From Rhizomys pruinosus (Eukaryota; Chordata; Mammalia; Rodentia; Spalacidae), in assembly GCA_009823505.1 (NCBI GenBank), contig VZQC01005691.1, positions 1,097,013 to 1,161,012 on the forward strand: DNA of 64,000 nucleotides, written 5' to 3'. A program made the position numbers and the translations under genes. Shown here in pieces: positions 1 to 10,174 of this stretch. The notes under the pieces are model-generated. The model saw only the letters and a program-made list of their open reading frames with translations, had not been told where the DNA came from and did not search any database. Position 1 is the first letter of the stretch. Each line of letters opens with the position of its first letter.

Positions 1-452
1 TTCTTTATTTCTTCCTTGACCCATTCATTATTCAGGAGAGTGTTGTTTAGTCTCCATGTGTTCTTGTAGGTTGTAGGGTTTATCCTGGTGTTGATACTGA
101 GTTTTATTGCACTGTGGTCTGATAGAATGCATGAGATTATTTCAATCTTTTTGTATTTGTTGAGTTTTTCCCTGTGTCCCAGTATGTGGTCTATTTTGGA
201 GAATGTTCCGTGGGGTGCTGAGTAGAAAGTGTATTCTCTGGTATTTGGGTGAAATATTTGATAGATGTCTGTGAGGTCCATTTGGTGTATTGTATCATTT
301 ATTTCAGATGTCTCTCTGTTTATCCTTTGTCCTATTGATCTGTCCAAAGGGCTCAGTGGGGTATTGAAGTCCCCTAATATTAGTGTGCTGGGGTTAATCT
401 GTGCCTTGAGATCCTGAAGAATTGTCTTTATAAAGTTTGGTGCACCAGCGTT

Positions 453-803
453 TCATGCATATATATTCATGATTGTGAGATCTTCATGGTCAATTGTTCC
501 TTTAATAAAGATGTAATGGCCCTCTTTGTCCCTTTTGATTTCTTTTGCTTTGAAGTCTATTTTGTCTGATATTAGAATAGCAACACCTGCTTTCTTTTTG
601 GTACCATTTGTTTGGAATACTTTCTTCCTTCCCTTCACTTTAAGATGGTGCCTATCCTTGAAACTGAGATGGGTTTCTTGTAGACAGCATATAGATGGGT
701 TTTGTTTCCTAATCCATTCTCCCACTCTATGCCTTTTGATTGGGAAGTTTAGCCCATTAAAATTTAAGGTTATAATTGGAAGATGGATGTTGCTTCCTTT
801 CAC
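453..803 (-). pseudogene. L1 ORF2 N-terminus (AP-like endonuclease start), broken
   Basis: The 116-residue frame opens with the usual L1 ORF2 start region (TLNFNGLNFPIKRHRV) and continues through the CCLQETHL and GVAILISDKIDF blocks of the apurinic-type endonuclease, which nicks target DNA in target-primed reverse transcription. It stops after NIYA, well before the GDFN and DHS catalytic blocks. Sequence matching the rest of the domain continues towards position 1 in broken form. The start at 803 lies just downstream, in the element's sense, of the ORF1 end, as expected for the bicistronic L1 RNA. Confidence 0.9.
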
Positions 804-859
804 TTTATTATCTATTTGGACTTCTAGCCTCTGATTTTGCTCCTATGGTTATGTTTTTA

Positions 860-1932
860 TTAGTTTCTTTTCCTAGGTGTTTGAGGATTGTTGCTCCGCT
901 CTTCTGCCCTTTGAATTGCTTCAAGTATCTTATGAAGAGTTGGTTTTCCAAACATGCATTCTATCATCTTGTTTATGTCATGGAAGATTTTTCTCTCTCC
1001 TTCAACTATAAATGACATTTTTGCTGGGCAAAGTGTTCTGGGTTGGCATCCATAGTCCTTTAACACTGGAATGCTTTGCTCCATGTTCTTCTTGCTTTCA
1101 TAGTTTGTGCCGAGAAGTCAATTGTAATTCTGATGGGTTTCCCTTTGTATGTGACTTGTTTTTCTTTTGTAGCTTTCAGAATTTTGTCTTGGTTTTGGGC
1201 GTCTAGCATTTTAACTATGATATGGCATGGGGAGTTTCTTTTCTGATCTTGTCTATTTGGAGTTCTACGTGCTTCTTATATTTGTGTGGGTTTATCTATT
1301 TTTAGTTTGGGGAAATTTTCATCTATTATTCTGTTGAAGATCTGATCAATACTATCCTCTTGAGATTCTTCTCCTTCCTCTATTCCTATGATGCAGAGGT
1401 TTGATCTTTTCATAGTGTCCCATATTTCCTGGTTGTTCTGCTTTTGTGTGTTTTTAAATTTTTCATAATCTTTATTTGAGCTTTTTAGCTGCTCTGTGTT
1501 ATCTTCCAGATATGATATTCTTTGTTCTGCTTCCACCATTCTACTTCTGAGGCTTTTTCCTTTCCTCTCTTCTTGATTGGATGAGTATTCTAATTCCATT
1601 TTTGTTTCATCCTGTGTTTTCTTTAGTATTTCCATTTCCTTTTTGAGCTTCTCAATCTCTTCTTGGTACTCCTTACTTCATTGCTTGGCTTCCTTTTTCA
1701 GTGTTTCTACTTCCTTTCAGAGATTGTTTTTTTCTCCCTCTAGTTGTTTCTGCAGTTTGTCAATCTGTTCCTTTAGTTCTTTCTGAAACTTGTCATTGTA
1801 TCCCTCTGGGTCCTTTTTGAGTTTTTCATTGTCTCTCTTTAGTTCTCTGAATTCTTTATTTTCTTTAATTTCTCTGTATAGGTCTGCAATTATTCTTCTA
1901 AAATATGTTCTTTGGGTCACCTCTAGGGGCAT
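860..1932 (-). pseudogene. L1 ORF1 (RNA-binding chaperone), broken
   Basis: ORF1 encodes the trimeric nucleic-acid chaperone that coats L1 RNA. Three frame pieces are visible: an N-terminal coiled coil (1932-1717, rich in E, K, L and N), the linker and start of the RRM (1635-1276, containing NLCIIGIEEGEESQEDSIDQ), and the C-terminal domain (1084-860, containing GERKIFHDINKM). Stops and frameshifts separate them. The coiled coil holds four 33-bp repeats, listed separately. Confidence 0.88.
1714..1845 (-). repeat. 33-bp tandem repeat in ORF1 coiled coil, 4 copies
   Basis: Four consecutive 33-bp units (1813-1845, 1780-1812, 1747-1779, 1714-1746 in sense order) each encode an 11-residue motif of the form ELxxxxxKLxK. 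The same unit occurs three times in the L1 at 28-31 kb and five times in the L1 at 47-54 kb. The last unit carries a stop codon. Confidence 0.85.
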
Positions 1933-2389
1933 CCCATTATAGCAATCTCCTACAGGTTTGGTAGAGCCTGGTGTGGAATTACCCTGTGCCTTTCCTATGT
2001 TGTCCCTTTGTCATGTCCCTGACATGTGGGTTTCCCTTTTGTGATTCAAATCACAAATGTCTTTTCACTATGTTAGCAGATGGTTTTACTTTCCTCCTTA
2101 TGATGCTTGTTTTTTTTTTTTTCCTCCTCCTTGTTTATGGAGTGTTGACTTCTCTAGGTTTCAGGCTTTCAATTTTGTTTATATATTGGATATTGGAAGC
2201 CTAAGTCACTCTTCTCTTCCTGTTCTGAAGGTTTTCCAAAAAAAATGTCCACTCGGATACTCTCTCACCAATTCCAGTTGGTGGGGGGGGGAATATATGC
2301 CTGACTTATCCCACACCCTGGTACCTGCCTAGAGCAACTTCCGGGTTCCTGTGCCTCAGGAACTGGCCTGCACAAAGCCACAGAGGCAC

Positions 2390-2746
2390 TGTATTAGTCA
2401 CTTTTCTGTCGCTGTGATAAATACCTTGACCAAGGAACTTATAAAAGGAAGAGTTTATTTGAGCTTACGATTGATGGTTTCAGGGAATTAGAGTCCATTG
2501 TGGCAGGAGGCATGGCGGCTGGAGCTGGAGCAGCACACCAAGGATCACATCTCACAAGGAGCACAGGAAGCAGAGAGAGGGCGACTGGAGACCACGAGGC
2601 TTGTTAAACTCACTAAGCCTGCCCCCAGTAACATACTTCCTCTAGCACGGCCACACCTTCTAAGACCTCCAGAAACAGTGACACCAACTGGAGACAAATG
2701 TCTGAATACTTACAGCCTATGGAGGACACTCATTCAAACCACCACA
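2390..2746 (-). mobile_element. Solo LTR, ERVL-MaLR (ORR1/MT-like), in L1 promoter
   Basis: The 357-bp unit begins TG and ends CA, and in the minus sense it starts TGTGGTGGTTTGAATG, the typical head of rodent MaLR-type LTRs. It is flanked by a perfect 5-bp duplication, ggcac, at 2385-2389 and 2747-2751, as expected for class III ERV integration. It splits the two 5'UTR monomers of the host L1, so it inserted after the L1 did. No internal region is present: it is a solo LTR left by LTR-LTR recombination. Confidence 0.85.
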
Positions 2747-2912
2747 GGCACCAAACCTGACCCACCAGTCACCAGCTGCAAAGTTGAAGGGTGGCTTCAC
2801 CCAGACAGCCACCCCCTACAAAAAGGTTCAGAGTTGGGACCCTTTTCCAGCAGCCCAGGAGACAATCTACCCTAAAATCTACCTGCCTGGAGCGACTTCT
2901 GGGTTCCTGTCA

Positions 2913-3110
2913 GCCTGCTTTCTTATATAATACAGATAACTTGCCCAGGGTTTGCACTTCCTACAGTGAGCTGGGCCCTCTCACATCACTCAACAATCAA
3001 GAAAATACTCCACAGATGTGGCCATAGGCCAGTCCAAAGGAAGGAATTCCTCAATTGAGGCTCCCTCAACCCAATGTGTCAAGTTGACACTAAAGCTATT
3101 CAGCATAGTC
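2913..3110 (-). mobile_element. MaLR (MT-type) LTR fragment
   Basis: In the minus sense the segment reads from a GTCAACTTGACA-like head to an AAGAAAGCAGGCTG-like block, both typical of rodent MT-type MaLR LTRs. It abuts the 5' end of the L1, which probably inserted into this older LTR. The remaining LTR part would lie beyond the window's left edge. Confidence 0.65.
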
Positions 3111-3377
3111 ATTTACCTCAGGAAATTTGTTACAGTAACAGAAATCTAAGACAGGTATTTATTTTTCTCATGCTTTCAAAATTGTTTTTGCTCAAAATTT
3201 CAAGTTTAGACATAGGGAAGTGGATAAGAAACCTCATCTCCTGAAGCTCTGACCATCTCCCCAGACCACCACAGGCTGTGACCAAGTGTTCAGCATTTGA
3301 GCTTGTGGGGATATTTTAAATCCAAACCAGAGAAATGTCTTTACTAAACAAAAACTCACATGATCATGGATATCACA
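3111..3377. other. Unassigned AT-rich interval
   Basis: No open reading frame of note and no repeat family that I can recognise with confidence. Confidence 0.4.
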
Positions 3378-3765
3378 TCAGAAGCCATGGAGGCTAAAGA
3401 AAGTGGTACAACAGTTTTCAAATGATGAAGAAAGAAAAACAAACTGCCAACAACAAGCACTGTTCCCATCAAAAACATATTTCAGGAAAGAAGGACAAAT
3501 TAAGATATTCTCAAATAAATCAAAACCAAAAAAATATGTTACTAGCTTAATTACTTTAAAACAATGACTTCTTAAAAGCATTATAAATACCAAATGATAA
3601 AAAGGAATCTTGTAACAGCCAGAAAAAAGAAGTAACCAAAATATAAGTGATATAATGGATTTTCGTCTCTTGAGCCTTACATTATATTTGATGGGTAGAA
3701 CAAAATTTATATGACTGCCTGATGTATGCAGAATAAATATTTAATACAAATCTACTATAAACTAA
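3378..3765 (+). mobile_element. Ancient L1 (L1M-like) ORF1 remnant
   Basis: The strand carries a degraded match, from memory of the family, to the C-terminal ORF1 region of old mammalian L1 elements (the 'GAAGCCATGGAGGC..AAGTGG' block followed by a 'TTTCAGGAAAGAAGG' block). Several stops interrupt it. The assignment is by pattern recognition only. Confidence 0.5.
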
Positions 3766-3940
3766 GAATGTTAAAGAAATTTAAAGGCAGCAATATTTCT
3801 ATAACTCCACTTAAATAGGGAAATGATAAAAACAATGATATTGACAGATTACTGGATTATGCATGAGTATCTTTACAAAGCCATTATTCTATCTACCACC
3901 AAACAAAACACCAAGGCCATATCTTTTAAAGAAATAAACA

Positions 3941-4160
3941 GGGGCTAGCGAGATGGCTCAGCAGTTAAGTGCACTGGCTGCTCTTGCAGAGGACCCAGCA
4001 CCCACGGCAGCTCACAGCTGCCTGTAACTTCAGCCCACAGTACCCCCTGCCTTCTTGTAGCCTCTGTTGGCATTACACATATGTGGTGCACTTAGACACA
4101 TTCAGTCAAAACACTCATACACCTAAAAATTAATTCAATAATTAGAAAAGTAAATAATAC
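3941..4160 (+). mobile_element. B2/B3-like SINE, diverged
   Basis: Starts ggggctagcgagatggctca (A-box region) and includes the ctgctcttgcagaggaccc block. The B-box segment is partly deleted (cagcacccacggc follows directly). It ends in an AT-rich tail. Confidence 0.8.
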
Positions 4161-4399
4161 ATTTACATAGAACAAAATATTTTAAATCACATAGGCAAAC
4201 TTGAATGTATGAATATCTATACCGTGTTCAAGTATGGGAAACTCAGTATAAAATGCTATACATATTTAAATAATCTATCTTTAAATTATTTTTATAACAA
4301 TTAGGAAGTAGTTCAAAACCTACATGAAGTACAAAGGCTTAGCAGCCATGGTCATTCTGAAGCAGAACATGTGTTTACCTTGGCATATGTAGACATATT
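4161..4399. other. AT-rich interval
   Basis: Low-GC sequence with no convincing coding potential or recognisable repeat. Confidence 0.4.
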
Positions 4400-4685
4400 T
4401 TGGGTGGAAGGGATTGAGTTGTGTCATCCTACAGCCCCAGGTTGGCCTTGAGCTCATAGAAATCCACTTGCGGTGCTGGAGAGATGGCCTAGTGGTTAAG
4501 AATGCCAACTACTCTTGCAGAGGACCTGGGTTCGAATCCCAGCACCCACATGGCGGCTGAGAACCATCTGTAACTCCAATTCCAGGAAAACTCCAGCTCC
4601 AGGGGAATCCGACACCCTCTTCTGACCTCCACAGCATTGCATGACACTGGTGCCCAAACCTACATGCAGACAGTACACTCAGGAA

Positions 4686-4765
4686 AGAAGGAAGGGAGGG
4701 AGGGAGGGAGGGAAAGAGGGAGGGAGGAAGGGAGGGAGGGAGGGAGGGAGGGAGGGAGGGAGGGG
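4686..4765 (+). repeat. (GGGA)n microsatellite
   Basis: Nearly pure GGGA/GGAA repeats replace the normal 3' tail of the upstream B2-like SINE. Confidence 0.95.
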
Positions 4766-4839
4766 AAAATGAAAAACACTCAGTATGCCTGGAATCATGG
4801 CAAATCTTGTTTCTCTTGCAGGTCTTTAAATTCTGGAAG

Positions 4840-4985
4840 CCGGGCGTGGTGGCGCATGCCTTTAATCCTAGCACTTGGGAGGCAGAGGCAGGAGGATCTT
4901 TGTGAGTTCAAGGCCAGCCTGGTCTACAGAGTGAGTTCCAGGACAGCTGGGGCTACAAGGAGACCCTGTCTAGAAAAGACCAAAA
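4840..4985 (+). mobile_element. B1 SINE
   Basis: 7SL-derived monomer starting gccgggcgtggtggcgcatg, with the GTTC-containing B-box region (gagttcaaggccagcctgg) and ending in agaccctgtct plus an A/TAA-rich tail. CpGs in the head are preserved, so it is fairly young. Confidence 0.95.
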
Positions 4986-5150
4986 AAATAATAATAATAA
5001 TAATAAATAAATAAATAATAAGTAATAAATAAATAAATAATTAAAAAAATTTTTAAGTGAGCGAAATATTAAAAAAAAAGAAATCCACTTGCCTTTGCCT
5101 GCTGAGTGGTGGAATTAAAAGCATGCATCACTGTACCCAGCATGCAGACT

Positions 5151-5835
5151 TATTTAAAATGAGGGTATCATAACACTGTAGTATGGATGTAGATAGACAA
5201 ACGAAGTAGAGGATCGAGTAGAAAAACTGGTCTGGATGAAAACATGAAATAAAACTTGGATAACAACTTTCAATAAGCCAGTGGAAAGAAGGGTATGCTG
5301 TTCAATAACGCATTATTACTAAAATTTCAATAAATCATTCCATATGATCACAAAGTTTAATATAATTCAGAAGTTTAAAAAAATGCTAAGATATATATAA
5401 TATCTTTAAGTGAGTCTGATTCTATATATCTGAAATCTAAGACTAGGAAAAATTCATCTACAATAATAGAAATTAGTATGTGTTGAAAATTCAGAGAAAT
5501 TGATATAAAAAAGATAAATTTAGTTTCTGAAGTTACAAAAATATTTTTATCTTGATTTAGGTAGTAGTTGGAAAGTGTATACAATTCTCACAAAACCCAC
5601 TGAACTTATGATTCATGTACTTTATGTGTAAATTATAGTTGAATAAAGTTATAAAATATAAAATTTATATTTTGTTTGTTTACATTAGCATAAAAGGTGT
5701 GTGCATATAAAATTTTAGAAGGACACAGATTTCCTATTACCTAAATGATGGGATGACCTTATAGCACCAAGTGCCTACGTTAATGAAATTGAAGAGATTT
5801 CATATTAATATCTGAATACGATGAACCTGAAGACC
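5151..5835. other. AT-rich interval
   Basis: No gene or clear repeat recognised. The frames that stay open here do so because the sequence is AT-biased and resemble no protein family I know. Confidence 0.4.
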
Positions 5836-6640
5836 TTAGGGAACAGAAAACAAAAGCATAGATGGGAAAAGATCATCAAAATCAGTGCTGAAAAGAATGA
5901 AGCATAAATGAAAACACACGAAGAATCAATAAATTGAATTGCTCCTTCAAAACATTAACAAGATTGACAAGTTTTCACCAAATTAACCAACAGAAAAAGA
6001 GATTGGATCCAAATTAACAAGTGCAGAGATTTAAAAGGGAAGCACGACTACACATACTGAGAATATTCAGAAACACAACAATATACTTTTAAAAACTATA
6101 TTCAACTGAAAAGGAATATCTAAAATTAATTCTCAGATATGTATGACCTACCCAAATTAAACCACGATGAGGCAAACAATTTAAATAGGCTCATAACAAT
6201 GAATGAGATAGAAGTGATTATCTAAAATCTCTCAATGAAAAAGAAGCCAAGAACCACATGGATGTAGGGAAGAATTCTGACAGATTTTCAAAGAACTAAC
6301 AGCAATACTCCTCAAATTGTTCCACTGAATGAAAAAAAGCAACACTTTAAAATTCTTTCTATAAAGCTATTATAACCTTGATACCAAAACCAGACAAAGA
6401 TTATTCAGAAAAAGTATAGGCCAATCTCCCTAAAGAACACAGATACAAAAATTCTCAATAAAATAATTACAAACTGAACTCTGAACTCAAGAGCACGTAA
6501 AAAGATCATCTGCATAAATGAATACATAAAACAATAATATGTATTTTCCACCACATAAAGAGACTCAAGGATGTCCACTGTCTCCATTTCTGTTCAATTA
6601 GAGTGCTTTAAGGTTTAGCTAGAGCAATAAGAAAAGTAAA
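5836..6640 (+). mobile_element. L1 ORF2 reverse-transcriptase remnant, old
   Basis: Fragments match the L1 RT fingers and palm order: an 'INKIDKFSP.KLTN'-like block near 5960, a 'LIPKPDKD'-like block near 6380, and 'VQLEYFKV.LEQ'-like sequence near 6600. Many stops. It is more diverged than the L1s at 28 and 47 kb. Confidence 0.65.
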
Positions 6641-6689
6641 AGACCGAACTCAGGTCTTTACCCTGTTGAGTCATCTCACTGGTCCTGAA

Positions 6690-7010
6690 AGATGACATCA
6701 TGAAATTTGCAGGTAAATGGATGGAACTAGAAGATTTTATGCTAAGTGAAGTAATACAATCCCAGAAAGACAAAAGATGAATGGTATCCCTCATCTGTGG
6801 ATGCTAGTACCAAGTACCTAATTGTAAGACTGAGCAACATTAATGTTATATTCCTCATGATCTAAAGACAACTGTGCTTAACCTAACGTTTATGTTCAGA
6901 CCTTGGGTTTTCAATACATCATGGAGGGTATGTGTGCATCTTTTAAAGTAATATGGGATTAAAATTGAAAGATGCAAATCAAGAAATATGATATGGAAAT
7001 AAACATACAG
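6690..7010 (+). mobile_element. L1 ORF2 C-terminus and 3'UTR tail
   Basis: The segment gatgacatcatgaaatttgc begins the conserved ORF2 C-terminal 'DDIMKFAGKWMELE' stretch. The following sequence aligns by eye with the 3'UTR of the L1 at 53.9-54.3 kb (same order of gtggatgcta and gactgagcaac blocks). A short antisense SINE scrap (about 6650-6690) precedes it. Confidence 0.75.
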
Positions 7011-8080
7011 TTTTGTTTCCAAAGGATACAATTTTAATATAGGTGCAATGTAATAGGCTGGTGCAACTTAGCCTTTCTAGGTGCTTAAAGACCATACTTA
7101 ATGCCCATACCAATTTGGCCAAGGGACCTAAGGAATAACTTTGTTCCTTGCCCTCAGAGGTCAACCAAGTCTTAGGGGACTATGCATGGGGGCATCTCTT
7201 GAAATGTCCTGCAAATGTGGGTCACCAGTCTTCCTGTTCAGGAAGGTCTTGGAGAGCCACTAATGGGACTTCAGCCAATGTCCAGTCTATAAAGAGGAAA
7301 GTCTGCTCATGCCTCAGATAAGGAAGCCTGGTCTAGCAAGACCTGATTTTGTCCTCGAGTGGATGGAACTGGTGAATGAAAAGCCGAAAGGAGCAAGGGG
7401 CTCCCACCCTCATCCTCCCCAAAAAACCCCAGAGACCCCTGAGGAGCAGATCCTCAACTGACCTTGAGAAAACAAAAACCTTGGTTAATCTTGGCTAACT
7501 GTGTGGACTTAAGCATCCAAAAGGAAAGTACAACCAGATATAAATAATCAGTAAGACCAGAGAAACTGTACTGCAGACACAGAACTTGATATCTTAGTAA
7601 AAAGACAAAAAGAAAAAAGAGAGAATACTGTTGATTGGCCTGTCTTCAATTCTTGCTGGCAAGTGCATCTACTCTGTGGCTGACACCACTTTTAGCACTC
7701 CTCAAAGACATGAGACACAGCTTTTTAACCTTCCAATATGGGCTGAGGACTCATGTCTCTCCAAGAATCCTCCAATCCTTGAATGCCAGATGGGGACTAC
7801 TGAGATACCCAGTTCGTGGACTAAACAGCTAAGGGGATCTCAGCTTCATCAGAATATAGACTGCCATTGTTGGACTGCCTGGGCTGTATCATAGAGGCCA
7901 GTGCCGGGAGATCGAGATGGGATGTGTGCTTACTAGACTTCATTTGGGGGACCATGGGAGGGAAAGACACCAATCTGTAGCAAAAGTGCAGGATTGATAG
8001 TTGTTTGGGATTGCCAAGGAGGAACCTTTGAGCACTTCCTTAAGGAAAACATGGCATTTTGTAGGAAAAAAATCCTCCAA
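7011..8080. other. Unassigned interval between two L1 tails
   Basis: About 1.1 kb without a recognised gene. An 87-residue frame at 7631-7894 has no family likeness that I know. The composition is less AT-rich than its surroundings and could be an ERV LTR or an L1 3'UTR variant, but I see no boundaries or direct repeats that settle it. Confidence 0.35.
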
Positions 8081-8085
8081 TTGAA

Positions 8086-8155
8086 GTGATATGGGTATGT
8101 ATGTATGTATATTTATGTATATATAACTATGTATACATATGTATATATATTGTAG
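8086..8155. repeat. TATG/TA-rich simple repeat
   Basis: Alternating purine-pyrimidine tract of TATG and TATA units. Confidence 0.85.
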
Positions 8156-8179
8156 CAATACGAGTTGGAGAGAACAACA

Positions 8180-8372
8180 ACAAAAGTACAGAAAAAAAAA
8201 ACTCTGGAAAGACTCAGAAAAAGATACAGGACATGTATGGCAGAGTGCAGGGACTTGGGTGGGGTGGGAGGCAGGGAAAAGGAAGCCACTCTAGATTTGA
8301 TTGAGAAATGATGAATGACCTATGGAAAAAGTTTAATAACAATAAAAAATTATATAAAAAAATAAAAGTGAA
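8180..8372 (+). mobile_element. L1 3'UTR end with G-rich tract and A-tail
   Basis: Contains the acatgtatggcagagtgcag block and a ggtggggtgggaggcaggg G-rich tract, then an A-rich end with aataaaaaat. The same order is seen at 59301-59450 and 52612-52757. Confidence 0.75.
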
Positions 8373-8469
8373 GGAGTACAAATTGGAAAGGAAGAAATCA
8401 AAGTATCTTCAGCCACAGATTATATGATTCTATACCTACAACAACTTAAAGACTAAACCAGAAGACTCC

Positions 8470-9430
8470 TAGAGTTGATAAACACGTTCAACAAAGTAGT
8501 AGAATACTCAATTAACACCCTGAAATCAGTAGCCTTCCTAAACACCAACAATAAACATACCATGAAAGAAGCCAGGCAAATGATTCAATTCACAATAACC
8601 TCAAAAAACCATAAAACATCTTGGAATAAACCTAAGCATGCAAGTGAAATATTTGTAAAATAAAAATTTTAAGATATTGAAGAAATAAACTGATGAAGAT
8701 ACCAGAAGACAGAAAGACCTCCCATGCTTATGGATACATAGGATTAGTATTGTGAAAATGGCTGTCCTACCAATAGCACTCCACAGATCCCCATTAAAGT
8801 TCTTCACAGAAAGTGAAGAAACAATCTCAAATTTCATATGGAAACAAATCAGAGTAGTCCAAACAATCCCAAGCAAAAGAACTGGGGGAACTGCAATCCC
8901 TAATCTTGAATTATACAACAGAGTAATCAAAACAGTGTGGTATTGTCATGAAAACACACATTGATCTGTAGACTAGAATCGAGGACCCAGATTTAAATCC
9001 AAGCATTTCAGCCACCTAATTTTTGACAAAAGGACCAAAATATACGTGGGAGAAAAAAACCAGCATGCTTAAAAAATGGTGCTGGTCAAACTGGATGGTT
9101 ACATGTAGAAGAATGAAACTAGATCCTAACATGCACATAACCTAAGGCCAAACAGATCAAGGCCTGAATCTGATGGAGGAGAAACTAGGGAATACTAGAT
9201 CTTATAGTTGCAGGAAAAGACTTTCTGAACTGAATTCCAATAGCTGAGGCATTAAAACTAACAACAAATGGGAACTCATGAAACTAAAAGCCTCTCTACA
9301 ACAAAGGACACCAGGATTTGAGTGAAGAGGCCACCTACAGAATGGGAAAATGTCTTTACCAACTATATCTGATAGAGGGCTCATATCTATAATATAGAAA
9401 GATCTTTTAAAATGTTTAACATTATAAAAA
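8470..9430 (+). mobile_element. L1 ORF2 fragment (RT thumb to C-terminal region)
   Basis: The frame pieces show SVAFLNTNNKHT (RT end), then the block read as VLPIALHRSPLKFFTESEET and WKQIRVVQTIPSKRTGG, which are conserved L1 ORF2 segments past the FADD box. Stops are frequent. The fragment ends abruptly before the cysteine-rich C-terminus. Confidence 0.9.
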
Positions 9431-10036
9431 TAACAAAAGGGCATGAATGACCAAATCGTGGAGATTAGGAGTCTACAGAGTATAGACAGGTCGCCTACAT
9501 TCAGCTTCACTCACCCAGGGATGAAGGAACATTGTGGAAAAGGGGTCAGAAAGATTGTAAGAGCCAGGGAGGTGCAAGACCACATGGAAATGAATCCTAG
9601 ACATTCCTGGGACTCTGCTCATATGAACCTACAGCATTGGTGTCAGCATGCACAAAACCTGTACAAGCTCAACCAGACAAAAACCCAGCATGGAACTGCA
9701 GAAATGGTTATCAGAATCCAACCTTAGATAAAGAAATATTGGCAGCCAATTACAGTTGGATGAGGAAGGATTGACCTTCTTTAAGAGAGGGTCTCTGTAT
9801 AGCCTGACTGGAGGTGGGAGAATGATCTGATACAGAGGAATGGCCAGGGAGAGTAATTTGACAAAATAAGCCCTAACAAAATTGACATAATATATGAACT
9901 CTGGGGGTGGATGGGACCAATGGAAAAGGGGGTATAAAGGCAGTTAAACTGACTGAAAAGTTATGTATGAAGGACACAAAAATTCAATTTGCAAAATGCA
10001 ACTAAAAATTGGGGCAAGGAGCTAAGCCAAGAGATC
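9431..10036 (+). mobile_element. L1 3'UTR (Lx-like) segment inside ORF2
   Basis: The segment begins ggcatgaatgaccaaatcgt and is homologous, in order, to the reverse complement of 36340-36880. The shared features include the gggcatgaatg..tggagattaggagtctacag block and the aatattggcagc block. It lies between two parts of ORF2, so it is either a nested 3'UTR-only insertion or the product of an internal rearrangement. Confidence 0.7.
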
Positions 10037-10174
10037 TCAAATGATGTAAAACAAGTGACTCAAATGATGTAAAACAAGTGACTCGAATGATGTAAAACAA
10101 GTGACTCAAATGATGTAAAACAAGTGGCTCAAATGATGTAAAACAAGTGACTCACATGATGTAAAACACGTGGC
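10037..10174 (+). repeat. 23-bp minisatellite, 6 copies
   Basis: Six head-to-tail units start at 10037, 10060, 10083, 10106, 10129 and 10152. Each is close to tcaaatgatgtaaaacaagt plus gac. The first five differ by one or two bases and the last is the most diverged. Confidence 0.95.

Larger units (their letters stand above)
1..2912 (-). mobile_element. LINE-1, 5' half, minus strand
   Basis: The element reads right to left: promoter monomers (to about 2912), ORF1 (about 1932-860), then the start of ORF2 (803 downward), running off the left window edge. The ORF2 endonuclease start and the ORF1 coiled-coil/RRM/C-terminal order are typical of rodent L1. The 5'UTR holds two copies of a monomer, recognised by a similar segment near 2324 and again near 2882. 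Their spacing is about 196 bp once the LTR at 2390-2746 and its 5-bp TSD are removed. Frames are broken by stops, so this copy is dead. The 3' half lies outside the window. Confidence 0.93.
4472..5079 (+). mobile_element. Composite SINE insertion: B2-like + (GGGA)n + B1
   Basis: A single 13-bp direct repeat, gaaatccacttgc, at 4459-4471 and 5080-5092 brackets the whole block. Inside are a B2-like SINE (4472-4685) without its usual A-rich tail, a GGGA-rich run (4686-4765), about 70 bp of unassigned sequence, a complete B1 (4840-4985) and an A/T-rich tail. The block interrupts an older antisense B1 whose halves are about 4400-4471 and 5093-5150. The B1 has no direct repeats of its own that I can see, so the unit may have moved as one transcript. 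Confidence 0.7.

Noticed and set aside
2498..2875. 125-residue plus-strand frame
   Set aside because: It crosses an antisense solo LTR and the L1 5'UTR, including the TSD. It has no coding features.
4496..4874. Recurring 60-120 residue frames opening MYCLHVGL or similar (also at 12887, 14980, 50091, 55868, 59528)
   Set aside because: They are antisense translations of B2-like SINEs, not a protein family.
10037..10174. Regular 23-bp repeats resembling a CRISPR array
   Set aside because: Units are head to tail with no spacers, in a rodent L1 context.
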